DNA of 64,000 nt from Chitinophagales bacterium. Its GTDB lineage: Bacteria; Bacteroidota; Bacteroidia; Chitinophagales; LD1. The stretch covers positions 186,001 through 250,000 of the forward strand of contig JAEUVA010000046.1 in NCBI GenBank assembly GCA_016787045.1. The letters run 5' to 3'. Shown here piece after piece: positions 52,880 to 62,516 of the stretch (position 1 is its first letter; every line of letters begins with the position of its first letter). The translations under genes and the position numbers were made by a program. The notes below the pieces were generated by a model that was not told the DNA's origin, did not search any database, and worked only from the letters and a program-made list of their open reading frames with translations.

Positions 52880-53623
52880 ATGCTGTTAAAAGATAAAGTG
52901 GCTTTAGTAACCGGAGGAACCCGCGGCATAGGATATGCCCTAGTTAAAAAGTTTGCAGAAAACGGTGCGCATGTGGTATTTACTTACATGAGCAGCGATG
53001 AACGAGCGCGCCAAATAGAAACAGAACTCTCCGGGCTTGGTGTAAAGGTAAAGGGAATAAAATCAGATGCGGCTTTGTTTACAAATGCCGAGAAAGTAAT
53101 TGAAGAGATTACCGCTCAGTTTGGTAAAATAGATGTGTTGGTAAATAATGCCGGCATTACTCGCGATAATCTGATACTGCGCATGACCGAAGAACAGTGG
53201 GATGAAGTGATAGATGCCAACTTGAAATCGGTTTTCAATTTCACTAAACACGCAGCCAAGTTAATGCTTAAACAAAAAAGCGGTTCCATTATTAACCTCA
53301 CCAGCATTGTGGGCGAAAAAGGCCAAGCCGGGCAAGCCAACTATGCGGCTTCTAAGGCAGGCATTATTGGTTTCACAAAATCGGTAGCCGATGAGTTTGG
53401 CTCTCGTAGCATCCGCTGCAATGCCATTGCACCCGGTTTTATTGAAACCGACATGACAACGGTACTTAACGAGCAGGTACAAAAATCTATTCTAGAAAAA
53501 ATACCTATGAAAAGAATGGGAACTGCAGAAGAAGTGGCAAATGCTGCATTGTATTTAGCCAGCGATTTATCTCAATATGTAACAGGTCAGGTGCTGAGTG
53601 TGTGTGGCGGCATGAACAGGTAA
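52880..53623 (+). CDS. fabG: 3-oxoacyl-[acyl-carrier-protein] reductase
   Basis: Short-chain dehydrogenase reducing 3-oxoacyl-ACP with NADPH. The ATG at 52880 (MLLKDKVALV) is preferred over a TTG 6 nt upstream. The cofactor motif is TGGTRGIG (11-18), then NNAG and the catalytic triad Ser142, Tyr155 and Lys159. The 247-residue length and the ending YVTGQVLSVCGGMNR are the FabG pattern. The vWA gene begins 41 nt downstream. Confidence 0.93.
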   Translation: MLLKDKVALVTGGTRGIGYALVKKFAENGAHVVFTYMSSDERARQIETELSGLGVKVKGIKSDAALFTNAEKVIEEITAQFGKIDVLVNNAGITRDNLILRMTEEQWDEVIDANLKSVFNFTKHAAKLMLKQKSGSIINLTSIVGEKGQAGQANYAASKAGIIGFTKSVADEFGSRSIRCNAIAPGFIETDMTTVLNEQVQKSILEKIPMKRMGTAEEVANAALYLASDLSQYVTGQVLSVCGGMNR

Positions 53624-53664
53624 AAAGATTTATACTATTCTCGCTACACAAACTATTGTAATCT

Positions 53665-55770
53665 GTGAGTTCATTTTCATTTCAATATTCTTCTTGGTTT
53701 TTGATTTTGTGTGTGGTGTTAGCTGCTGCCTATACCGCAGCGCTCTACTATCGCGATTCTATTTTCAGCGAAAAAGAAGTGAGCAACGCTTGGTGGAAAC
53801 GCATAATGAGTGCAGCCCGATTTGCGCTTGTGTTTTTGTTGTGTGTGTTGTTACTGTCTCCCTTTTTTAGCCACCGTAGTACGCAAACTTTTAAGCCGAT
53901 TGTGGCTATAGTGGCCGATAATAGTGAGAGTATGAAATACGGATTGGCTAAAGACACATCGCTGTTTAAACAAACACTAAAAGAGCTTGAAAGTGTATTG
54001 GGGCAAAACTATGAAGTAGTTAACTACACAGCAGGTGATGCTTTGCGAAACAATACTACAATTGACTTTAGCGAAAAAAGCAGCAACTTAAGTACTGCAT
54101 TAGAAGAACTCAACGGCATATACTACAACCGTAATCTTGGTGCCGTAATCTTAGCTACCGATGGCATTTACAACAAAGGCATCAACCCCGTTTACAGCAC
54201 AGAGAACAGCACTTACCAAGTGTACAGCATTGCTGTGGGCGATACGAGCATCAAAAAAGACCAGCGTATTAGTGCTGTATTCCATAACAAGTTGGTTTAC
54301 CTCAACGATAAGTTTGCTGTTAGAGCAGATATTGAGAGCAACAACTTGAATGGAAAAAACACAAAAATTACCTGCTACGAAATTACTGATGGAGGAACTA
54401 AAAGCATAGACACTAAAGAGATTACCTACAACACCGATGCCAGTTTTCGGTCTGTTGACTTTGTATTACCGGCCAACAAAACAGGCGTAGCTCATTACAG
54501 GTTTGTTTTGGAGAACCTGACCGGTGAAGTAACTTATCAAAACAACGTACGAGATATATATGTAGAAATATTGGACGGCAGGCAAAAAGTACTTTTAGTA
54601 GCTAATACTCCACATCCGGATGTAGCTGCATTTAAGAGTGCCATTGAAAGCAATAAAAACTATCAGTTAGATGTGGCTATGGCGGAGAGTTTCAACAAAT
54701 CGCTTAATGAGTATAATTTAATTATACTGCATCAATTGCCTTCCGGCAATCAGAAGGTTACCGCTCTATTACAAGCTGCTCAAGCGCAAAAAAAATCTTT
54801 GCTCTTTGTGCTGGGCACACAATCGTTTCCGGTTGATTTTTCGAAAGCACAAAACTTAGTAAATGTTAGGGGTAGTACCAACAACTTTAATGATGTAACC
54901 GCCCAAGTTAACAAAGACTTTTCGCTCTTTACACTTAGCGAAAAAACACTGCAAACTCTTCCTAAACTACCACCACTCAGCAACTTTTTTGGTGATTACA
55001 CGGCCAATTCTTCCACAAAAACACTTCTAAGTCAAAAGATAAACAACGTAACTACCGATTACCCGCTTTGGATTTTTGGCGAAACCGGAGAAACCAAAAC
55101 CGGGGTGATTTGTGCAGAAGGATTGTGGCGCTGGCGCAACTATGACTACATGCTCAACAAAAGTCATGATGCCACCAATGAAATTATCAATAAAACAATA
55201 CAATATCTCTCAGTAAAAAATGACAAGCGGCCATTTAGAGTAACACTTAATAAAAATGTGTTTCAGGATAATGAAGCAGTGATTTTTGACGCTCAGCTAT
55301 ACAACGCCAACTACGAATTGGTAAATACTCCAAACATAGAATTGGAAATTAAAAATGAAACAGGCGAGCGAACAAAGTATAGTTTCAGCAAAACAGATAA
55401 CAGTTACACGCTCAATGCCGGATTTTTTGCAGCAGGCAACTATACCTACACAGCTACCACATCTTTAGGAAACAATACGCTTACCGCTTCCGGCAAATTT
55501 TCGGTTAGCCCATTGCAGTTAGAAGAGTTACGCACCCGTGCAGACCACCAATGGCTGTACAGAATAGCCGCACAACACAACGGCTCTATGCATTACCTGA
55601 GCACAGCAAAAAATATTGCTGATGAAATCAACAATAAAAATCAGCTAAAGCCGGTATTGTATGACACATTTTTGACAGAGAGTGCCATTAATCTAAAATG
55701 GATTTTTGTGTTGCTATTAGCACTACTTAGCTTAGAGTGGGGTACCCGAAAATATTTAGGTGGTTATTAA
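53665..55770 (+). CDS. vWA-domain inner-membrane protein
   Basis: A 701-residue membrane protein starting at GTG 53665. Two N-terminal helices (about 11-27 and 49-68) precede a von Willebrand A-like domain with the MIDAS motif DNSES (85-89). The rest is periplasmic and beta-rich, including a segment (about 305-450) like a glutamine amidotransferase-type flavodoxin fold in similar proteins. A final helix near 679-695 anchors it again. It resembles Bacteroidota proteins annotated as BatA-like or VWA-domain proteins found next to fabG. Function is unknown; metal-dependent protein interaction is the usual role of such domains. Confidence 0.75.
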   Translation: MSSFSFQYSSWFLILCVVLAAAYTAALYYRDSIFSEKEVSNAWWKRIMSAARFALVFLLCVLLLSPFFSHRSTQTFKPIVAIVADNSESMKYGLAKDTSLFKQTLKELESVLGQNYEVVNYTAGDALRNNTTIDFSEKSSNLSTALEELNGIYYNRNLGAVILATDGIYNKGINPVYSTENSTYQVYSIAVGDTSIKKDQRISAVFHNKLVYLNDKFAVRADIESNNLNGKNTKITCYEITDGGTKSIDTKEITYNTDASFRSVDFVLPANKTGVAHYRFVLENLTGEVTYQNNVRDIYVEILDGRQKVLLVANTPHPDVAAFKSAIESNKNYQLDVAMAESFNKSLNEYNLIILHQLPSGNQKVTALLQAAQAQKKSLLFVLGTQSFPVDFSKAQNLVNVRGSTNNFNDVTAQVNKDFSLFTLSEKTLQTLPKLPPLSNFFGDYTANSSTKTLLSQKINNVTTDYPLWIFGETGETKTGVICAEGLWRWRNYDYMLNKSHDATNEIINKTIQYLSVKNDKRPFRVTLNKNVFQDNEAVIFDAQLYNANYELVNTPNIELEIKNETGERTKYSFSKTDNSYTLNAGFFAAGNYTYTATTSLGNNTLTASGKFSVSPLQLEELRTRADHQWLYRIAAQHNGSMHYLSTAKNIADEINNKNQLKPVLYDTFLTESAINLKWIFVLLLALLSLEWGTRKYLGGY

Positions 55771-55773
55771 CAG

Positions 55774-56139
55774 TTACTCTTCTTCATAAAAAAATGCATC
55801 GGGAATGTGGTGAATGTTTGCTCCATTACCGCATAGTGTTACAGAGATAATATCAAATCTTACTTCGCCCTCCCATTGCTGCTGATACACATACTCCTCA
55901 GCAGCCCGTTTTACCAAGCTTATTTTTTTGGCATCAACAAATTCTTCGGGAAATCCGTATCGGTTACTCTCACGGGTTTTTACCTCCGTAAATACCAGCA
56001 GCCCATTATGTTTTGAAATCACATCAATCTCTGCACGGCCATACCGGTAGTTGCATTGCAAAATTTCGTGTCCCGCAGCAGTTAAAAATTTCACCGCTGC
56101 CTCCTCTCCTATCTTTCCGGTAGTGTTATGCTCTGCCAT
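55774..56139 (-). CDS. YraN family (UPF0102) nuclease-like protein
   Basis: A 121-residue protein with the family pattern GKIGEEAAVKFL, AEIDVISKHNGLLVFTEVKTR, in which the D...EVK residues are the PD-(D/E)XK nuclease core, and RFDIISV. It is a small predicted endonuclease of unresolved role. The gene converges on the vWA gene with 3 nt between stops and is 6 nt from the thioesterase gene. Confidence 0.88.
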   Translation of the reverse strand: MAEHNTTGKIGEEAAVKFLTAAGHEILQCNYRYGRAEIDVISKHNGLLVFTEVKTRESNRYGFPEEFVDAKKISLVKRAAEEYVYQQQWEGEVRFDIISVTLCGNGANIHHIPDAFFYEEE

Positions 56140-56145
56140 ATTGCA

Positions 56146-56565
56146 TTACAAATTTTTCACTGCTACCGTTAACCGGCTTACGCAAACTACTTTGCCTCCA
56201 TCATTGCTTATTTCGATATTCCAAACTTGAATGGTACGGCCTACGTTTATTGGCCGGGCTGTGCCATGTACATACCCAGTAGTTGCGCTACGAATGTGGT
56301 TAGCATTTATTTCTACCCCCACCACTACTTGCTTGCCATGCTCCACACACAAATTTCCGGCTACACTACCAAGGGTTTCGGCCAACACACAACTGGCACC
56401 GCCATGCAGTAGGCCAAAGGGCTGTTTGGTACGCTCATCTACCGGCATTCTTGCGCTGATAAAATCTTCACCTATTTCGGTAAACTCAATGCCCAAAAAA
56501 TCGCTCATACTTTTAGTGGGATAAGCATTCAATTGTTCAACTGTGGGTTTTACTTTCCAAATCAT
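56146..56565 (-). CDS. Hotdog-fold thioesterase (PaaI/YdiI-like)
   Basis: A 139-residue thioesterase with the hotdog helix GLLHGGASCVLAETLGSVAG, where Glu is the expected catalytic base, and VGVEINANHIRSATTGYVHG. Substrate is an acyl-CoA; the sequence resembles the YdiI (1,4-dihydroxy-2-naphthoyl-CoA) and PaaI groups, which cannot be separated here. It is the first gene of a two-gene unit with the YraN-like gene. Confidence 0.88.
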   Translation of the reverse strand: MIWKVKPTVEQLNAYPTKSMSDFLGIEFTEIGEDFISARMPVDERTKQPFGLLHGGASCVLAETLGSVAGNLCVEHGKQVVVGVEINANHIRSATTGYVHGTARPINVGRTIQVWNIEISNDGGKVVCVSRLTVAVKNL

Positions 56566-56657
56566 TTTTCCAATTTATTTTTAAACAAAGTAGAGATTTA
56601 TTGTGGTAACGCCTACAATACTACTCAACTCTTTAGCAGTATTGTTTTATTTGCTGC

Positions 56658-57839
56658 ATGTCATTTCCGCAAGTAGTACTTCATCAAAGCAAAACCGCAG
56701 CCGTACAGCGCTACCACCCGTGGATTTTTTCGGGAGCGATTAAAAAATTACCTAAAGGCATACTTGATGGCGATATAGTGGATGTAACCGATGAGCGCGG
56801 CAGGCACTTAGCCACCGGGCATTACAGCGTTGGCAGCATTGCTGTTCGTGTTTTTTCGTTTGCACCAATTGCTGATTTGCGCAGTTTTTGGAAACAAAAG
56901 TTTGAAAATGCTTTAGCACTGCGCAAGTCATTGGGGTTAGTGAATAACACAGCCACCAATTGCTACCGGCTCATTTTTGCCGAAGGAGATGGCATGCCCG
57001 GGTTAATTGTGGATTGGTACAATGGTACAGCGGTTATTCAATGCCACAGTTTGGGAATGAATAAAGTGAAAAAAATCTTTACCGAAATATTGAAGGAAAT
57101 ATACGGGAGCCGGTTAGTAGCTGTATATGACAAAAGCGCTGCTACTTTGCATAGTAATGACAAATCTACCACAGATGGTTGCTTGTACGGCACTTCGCAT
57201 ACGGGTGAAATATTAGAAAATAATTTAAAATTTAAAGTAGATTGGGTACAGGGACAAAAAACAGGTTTTTTTATAGACCAGCGCGATAACAGGGCATTGT
57301 TACAACACTATGCAAAAGGCAAAAACGTACTGAATACCTTTTGCTATTCGGGTGGATTTTCGGTTTATGCGCTACAAGCCGGTGCAGCGCTGGTACACTC
57401 TGTAGATAGCTCAGCAAAAGCTGTAGAGTGGACGAATGAGAACATGACGCTAAATAATTTTTCAGATGCCAATCACCGGGCATTTGCGCAAGATGTGTTT
57501 GAATATTTTGCTGCCTGTGAAACTGCGTATGATGTAATGGTACTTGACCCACCCGCTTTTGCTAAAAACTTAGGTGCAAAGCACAACGCGCTAAAGGCCT
57601 ACAAGCGGTTAAACGAAACGGCTTTTAAAAAAATAAATTCCGGAGGAATTGTATTTACTTTCTCTTGCTCACAAGTTATTACCACAGAATTGTTTTATGG
57701 CGCAGTAATGGCAGCAGCTATAGATGCCGGAAGAACTGTACAAGTGCTTCACCAACTTAGCCAACCACCTGACCATCCATCTTCAGTTTTTCACCCAGAA
57801 GGGAAGTACTTAAAAGGTTTGGTGTTAAGTATTACTTAG
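56658..57839 (+). CDS. rlmI: RlmI-like 23S rRNA (cytosine-C5) methyltransferase
   Basis: A 393-residue protein with an N-terminal PUA domain (HPWIFSGAIKKLPKGILDGD), an EEHEE-like middle segment and a C-terminal Rossmann methyltransferase. Motifs: VDWVQGQKTGFFIDQRDNR, NTFCYSGGFS (SAM motif I), LDPPAFAKN (motif IV) and FTFSCSQ with the catalytic Cys. RlmI methylates C1962 of 23S rRNA in E. coli; the target here is inferred from family. A -7-like box TTTATTTG (56646-56653) ends 4 nt before the ATG. Confidence 0.85.
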   Translation: MSFPQVVLHQSKTAAVQRYHPWIFSGAIKKLPKGILDGDIVDVTDERGRHLATGHYSVGSIAVRVFSFAPIADLRSFWKQKFENALALRKSLGLVNNTATNCYRLIFAEGDGMPGLIVDWYNGTAVIQCHSLGMNKVKKIFTEILKEIYGSRLVAVYDKSAATLHSNDKSTTDGCLYGTSHTGEILENNLKFKVDWVQGQKTGFFIDQRDNRALLQHYAKGKNVLNTFCYSGGFSVYALQAGAALVHSVDSSAKAVEWTNENMTLNNFSDANHRAFAQDVFEYFAACETAYDVMVLDPPAFAKNLGAKHNALKAYKRLNETAFKKINSGGIVFTFSCSQVITTELFYGAVMAAAIDAGRTVQVLHQLSQPPDHPSSVFHPEGKYLKGLVLSIT

Positions 57840-57973
57840 CAAATCTTATCGTCTTCCATATGCATAATTGCAAGTTATCGTTGAACTGAAAATAATTACT
57901 CTACTTAATTTGTAGGTTAAATAGATTTAAATACTATTGTACTTTATCTATTAACTTGATAGACTAAATAGCC

Positions 57974-60526
57974 ATGAAAAAAAATTTACTATTTCTACTC
58001 CTCACAAGCTTTCTATTTTCTAACCTTACAAGTGCACAACAAACAATAAAAGGCAGGGTAACCGATGTGCAATCGAACTATATAATTGTGGGTGCGTCTA
58101 TCGGTATTTTAGGAACATCTATTGGAACCACCTCAAATACTGAAGGCCTATTTGAGCTGCAATACACAGGGGCAATGCCGGTGGAATTAACCGTATCGTA
58201 CTTGGGCTATACTCCTGCTAATGTTAAAGTAACTAACAGTGACGAAATCATCGTAAATCTAAAACCAAGCAACGAAACACTCAGCGAGATAATTGTTACC
58301 TCCAGACGCAGAAAAGAAGTAGTGCAAGACATCCCCATCCCCATATCGGTTTTCACTTCAGCACAAATAGAAAACTCACAATCCTTTAACGTAAACCGAC
58401 TAAAGGAACTTATACCTGCTGTGCAGTTATACAGTTCTAATCCGCGCAACACTACGTTAAACATTCGTGGATTAGGTTCAACATTTGGATTAATAAATGA
58501 TGGAATAGATCCAGGTGTGGGTTTCTATGTAGATGGTGTTTTCTACGCCAGGGCAGCAGCCACAACATTAGATTTTATTGACATAGAACAAGTTGAGGTT
58601 TTAAGGGGGCCTCAGGGTACATTGTTTGGCAAAAACACAACTGCAGGAGCTTTCAACATTAGTACCCGAAAGCCAAGCTTTAACACCGGAGCAACGTTTG
58701 AAACCAGTTTTGGCAACTTAGGTTTTATTCAAGGTAAAGCTACGGCAACAGGCACTTTGGTAAAAAACATATTGGCTGCAAGAATTTCATTTTCGGGCAC
58801 ACATAGAGACGGTACCATTTACAACACAGCTACAAAAAAACGAACAAACACATTAAACAATCTGGGCATTAGTGCTCAATTGCTATTCAAACCATCCAAA
58901 AAAACAGAGCTGATTTTGCGGGGAGATTTTACCCGACAACGACCAGATGGGTATGCACAAGTGTTTGCCGGTGTAGTAACCACCAAAAGAGCCGAGTACA
59001 GGCAGTTTGAAAGCATCATAAAGGATTTGAACTATGACCTCCCCAGTAGAAATGCATTTGACAGAAAAATAGACCACGATACACCATGGGAATCTGGGCA
59101 AGATATGGGCGGTGTTTCATTCAATGCTGATGTAGAGTTAGGTCCCGGAAAATTCACCTCTACCACTGCTTACAGATACTGGCATTGGATGCCCTCTAAC
59201 GACCGAGATTTCACCGGCCTGCAAGGGCTGCGCCTATCACAGGCGCCATCTAAGCATCACCAGTTTTCGCAGGAGTTTCGTTATAGTGCAAATTTCTTAA
59301 ACAATTTATCAGGAGTGTTTGGACTCTTTGCTTTGGGGCAGATACTGAATCCCGCAGATGCGCACACTGAAGAGGCAGGAAAAGACCAGTGGCGCTTTTC
59401 GCAAAGTTCAACAAGTGCTTTGTGGCAAACACCCGGCTTATTGGAAGGATATGGTATCAAAACCTATCCGAAGTTTAGAAATATCAGTGGAGCAATTTTT
59501 GGGCAACTGGATTACGCTATATGGAAGTACATCAGCATAATGCCCGGCATTCGTATAAACTATGATTGGAAGAAAGTGGACTTTAGCAGAAAAACGTATG
59601 GTGGTTTAAAAACAGAAGACCCATCATTAATTGCACTGCAAAAACTGGTGTACTCTAATCAAGAGTTTGTAGCAGGGGCTGATAAAGTCAACGTATCGGG
59701 TCAATTTACCTTACTTGGTAAAATTCATAAGCAAGTTAGAGTTTTTGCTACCTACTCTCTAGGGTTTAAACCCATAGGGCTTAATCTTGGTGGCTTACCA
59801 ACCGCCTCCGGAGAACCTATGGTAGAACTGGCCACTGTAAAACCTGAGCTGGTACATCATGCAGAATTAGGTATAAAGTCTGAACCGGTTAAAAACTTTA
59901 TACTAAATGCTACTTTCTATAACACAGAGATAAAAGACTATCAAACTCAGGTACAAACGCCTGACTTATCGGTAAATCGCGGATATCTGGCTAATGCTGA
60001 GCGCGTGAGAGTTTTTGGTGGTGAACTGGAGGCGAGTTATCGGTTCAAAAAATATATTCAAATTAATAGTGCTTTAAGTTACACCAACGGCCGTTATGTC
60101 AAGTTTACGAACGCACCGGTGCCTTTGGAAGAAACAGGAGGAAACTCATTTAAAGATATTTCAGGTACGCGCTTGCCGGGCATTTCGGAATGGGCATTAT
60201 CTGCTGGTGCAGAATCGGCACTTAAAGGAAAACTGATTAAACAAACCGGAGAATATTTTATTGGACTGGATTTATCCTATAGATCCAACTTTTCATCCAG
60301 CCCTTCTGAATCAAAGTACTTAAACATTGATGGCTACGCATTACTGAATGGACGTATCGGGTTTAGGGCTTATGAAGGATTTTCTATCATTTTGTGGGCC
60401 AGAAATATAACTAACCAAAACTATTACGAAATGCTCCTGCCCGGTGCAGGTAATGTAGGGCATTATGCCGGAGTGCTTGGCGACCCGCGTACATTTGGAG
60501 CTACTTTAAGATATACCATTCAATAA
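57974..60526 (+). CDS. TonB-dependent outer-membrane receptor
   Basis: An 850-residue receptor with a signal peptide (1-21, ending SAQ), an N-terminal carboxypeptidase-regulatory-like domain (about 23-105, IKGRVTDVQSN), a TonB-box-like segment near LSEIIVTSRRR and the plug with GFYVDGVFYAR and VEVLRGPQGTLFGKNT. A 22-strand-type barrel follows, ending RYTIQ. The plug and barrel read like the siderophore-type receptors widespread in Proteobacteria rather than the SusC type; no SusD gene is beside it. The ligand is unknown. It is followed after 59 nt by a chromate-type transporter gene on the same strand. Confidence 0.88.
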   Translation: MKKNLLFLLLTSFLFSNLTSAQQTIKGRVTDVQSNYIIVGASIGILGTSIGTTSNTEGLFELQYTGAMPVELTVSYLGYTPANVKVTNSDEIIVNLKPSNETLSEIIVTSRRRKEVVQDIPIPISVFTSAQIENSQSFNVNRLKELIPAVQLYSSNPRNTTLNIRGLGSTFGLINDGIDPGVGFYVDGVFYARAAATTLDFIDIEQVEVLRGPQGTLFGKNTTAGAFNISTRKPSFNTGATFETSFGNLGFIQGKATATGTLVKNILAARISFSGTHRDGTIYNTATKKRTNTLNNLGISAQLLFKPSKKTELILRGDFTRQRPDGYAQVFAGVVTTKRAEYRQFESIIKDLNYDLPSRNAFDRKIDHDTPWESGQDMGGVSFNADVELGPGKFTSTTAYRYWHWMPSNDRDFTGLQGLRLSQAPSKHHQFSQEFRYSANFLNNLSGVFGLFALGQILNPADAHTEEAGKDQWRFSQSSTSALWQTPGLLEGYGIKTYPKFRNISGAIFGQLDYAIWKYISIMPGIRINYDWKKVDFSRKTYGGLKTEDPSLIALQKLVYSNQEFVAGADKVNVSGQFTLLGKIHKQVRVFATYSLGFKPIGLNLGGLPTASGEPMVELATVKPELVHHAELGIKSEPVKNFILNATFYNTEIKDYQTQVQTPDLSVNRGYLANAERVRVFGGELEASYRFKKYIQINSALSYTNGRYVKFTNAPVPLEETGGNSFKDISGTRLPGISEWALSAGAESALKGKLIKQTGEYFIGLDLSYRSNFSSSPSESKYLNIDGYALLNGRIGFRAYEGFSIILWARNITNQNYYEMLLPGAGNVGHYAGVLGDPRTFGATLRYTIQ

Positions 60527-60585
60527 AACAGAGTATCATGCTTCAGTACATTTAAAAAAAACATTAAAAAGGATTAGCTTGTTTA

Positions 60586-61905
60586 ATGGAGAAACCAACG
60601 TTTAAAGATGCTTTAAAGTTTTGGATAAAGCTTGGTTTGATCAGTTTTGGTGGGCCGGCCGGCCAGATTTCAATCATGCACGAATACCTCGTGGTAAAGA
60701 AAAAGTGGATTAGCGATAGCCGATTCATGCACGCACTTAACTACTGCATGATTTTGCCAGGGCCCGAGGCACAGCAACTGGCTACATATTCAGGGTGGCT
60801 ATTACATGGTGTTTGGGGCGGTTTAGCAGCAGGCACACTATTTATTCTCCCCGCTATGTTTCTGTTGCTTGGCATGAGTATTTTGTATGTTACTTTCGGT
60901 AACATCCCGTGGATTTATGCCCTTTTTACCGGACTAAAACCTGCCGTGGTGGCCATTATTGTACTTGCCCTCATTAAAATAGGCAAAAAAGCATTATTGA
61001 GTGCTTTTCACTACATTGTTGCAATTTGCGCGTTCATTGGCATTTTCATCTTTCACATTCCATTTCAAATAATCATTATTGGTACAATAGTTTTGGCGGT
61101 AGTGTGCCTGTTGTTTTTCCCCAACGTATTTCAAAACAAAGACAACGATGCCAACAAAAACAACATTGATGAGAGCGAATACTACATCAACAACACTGTT
61201 ACTGATACAAAAAGTAAGCTAAGCCCAGCACAAGCGTTAGCAAAAATGGCCATCAGCATCGTGCTGTGGTGTGCTCCGGTTGTCTTACTTTATACGTTTT
61301 CCGCTCAGTTTGAATTTTGGAAAGAAATAACCTTGTTTTTTACACAAGCTGCATTTATCACCTTTGGTGGTGCCTATTCGGTGCTGCCGTATGTAGCACA
61401 AGAGAGCGTTGAGAAATACCATTGGCTCACAAACTTACAAATGATGGATGGGCTAGCGCTCGGTGAAACTACACCAGGTCCGCTAATCATCATACTCTCT
61501 TTTGTTGGATTTATGGCTGGCTACCACCATTACGATATGTCGGTTATTATGGGTACTCTGGCCTTGCTAGTAACAACCTATTACACATTCTTACCTAGTT
61601 TTACATTTATCTTCATAGGCGCACCAATCATTGAAAAGACACAACAAAACAAGTGGGTAAAAAAAATACTCTCATTAGTTACAGCAGCTGTAGTTGGGGT
61701 AGTTTTGAATCTTGCTTTCTATCTGGCCAGTGCGGTACTACTATCTGACCAAGCTACTTTTATGCTCGTAAACTGGGCTGCATTAGGTTGGATACTCGTA
61801 TCTATATGGGCAATGTATTATCTGCAAATAGGCATGATAAAGTGGATTGGAGTAAGCATGCTCTTTGGTATTGCATCTTATCTGATACCACTACTTCTCG
61901 TATGA
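60586..61905 (+). CDS. Chromate ion transporter (CHR family, ChrA-like)
   Basis: A 439-residue inner-membrane protein of the long, two-domain CHR type. Each half carries the signature: ISFGGPAGQISIMHEYLV with LPGPEAQQLATYSG in the first, and ITFGGAYSVLPYVAQE with GETTPGPLIIILSFVG in the second. Family members export chromate or sulfate-like anions. An unusually hydrophilic, Asn-rich linker (about 185-210) joins the two halves. It may be co-transcribed with the TonB-dependent receptor, a combination worth noting. No chrB regulator is present. Confidence 0.87.
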   Translation: MEKPTFKDALKFWIKLGLISFGGPAGQISIMHEYLVVKKKWISDSRFMHALNYCMILPGPEAQQLATYSGWLLHGVWGGLAAGTLFILPAMFLLLGMSILYVTFGNIPWIYALFTGLKPAVVAIIVLALIKIGKKALLSAFHYIVAICAFIGIFIFHIPFQIIIIGTIVLAVVCLLFFPNVFQNKDNDANKNNIDESEYYINNTVTDTKSKLSPAQALAKMAISIVLWCAPVVLLYTFSAQFEFWKEITLFFTQAAFITFGGAYSVLPYVAQESVEKYHWLTNLQMMDGLALGETTPGPLIIILSFVGFMAGYHHYDMSVIMGTLALLVTTYYTFLPSFTFIFIGAPIIEKTQQNKWVKKILSLVTAAVVGVVLNLAFYLASAVLLSDQATFMLVNWAALGWILVSIWAMYYLQIGMIKWIGVSMLFGIASYLIPLLLV

Positions 61906-62018
61906 GGTGATACATCTATACAAAAATGTGGTTAAACATAAAACCATCCATTTTTAACCTCTGCTGAACCGACTACGGTTCATTTTCTTCATATTTGCAG
62001 CAACCAAAAATCATCACC

Positions 62019-62468
62019 ATGAAAAAAATGCTATTCCTGTTAGTGTTTGCAGTAAGTGTATCCGCTATTTATTCCTGCAAAAAAATAAAAGACCTGGTAG
62101 GTTACTTAGAATGCGAAATAGACGGAGGCGGCTCCGTGAAGGCATTACAAGTGTATGGTACCAAAATAGACAGTGTGTTGATTGTAAACGGATCGGGTAT
62201 TTTAGGAAAAACCGTTACCATAACTCTAAGTAACTATGGTGGTGTAGGTGTGTACAACATTACTCCACCCAAAAATGCGGTATGGTTTGGCACACCCAGC
62301 AGCCCAACCGACCTGTTTGGCTCAGACAGTACCAGCACCGGTACCATTACTATTACCGATGTAGATGGCCGGTATATAGATGGTACATTCAGTGGCACCT
62401 TAGTAGCCCCAAGTGGGGGCAGCAAAACGCTGACCAACGGCAAGTTTCGCTTCATCAGCCCTTTATAG
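62019..62468 (+). CDS. Small predicted lipoprotein, function unknown
   Basis: A 149-residue protein with a lipoprotein signal: MKKMLFLLVF and lipobox AIYSC with Cys20. The ATG at 62019 is chosen over one 24 nt upstream. The mature domain is beta-rich with repeated Thr and Gly (GKTVTITLSNYGGVGVYNI; ITDVDGRYIDGTFSGTL). The latter part resembles the short DUF6252-like beta domains of Bacteroidota lipoproteins. No catalytic or binding motif is seen. A -7-like box CATATTTG (61990-61997) lies upstream. Confidence 0.7.
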   Translation: MKKMLFLLVFAVSVSAIYSCKKIKDLVGYLECEIDGGGSVKALQVYGTKIDSVLIVNGSGILGKTVTITLSNYGGVGVYNITPPKNAVWFGTPSSPTDLFGSDSTSTGTITITDVDGRYIDGTFSGTLVAPSGGSKTLTNGKFRFISPL

Positions 62469-62516
62469 GTAACACTGATTAGTTTTTGCTTATTTTCCAC
62501 ATTAGAACTTTCTAAT

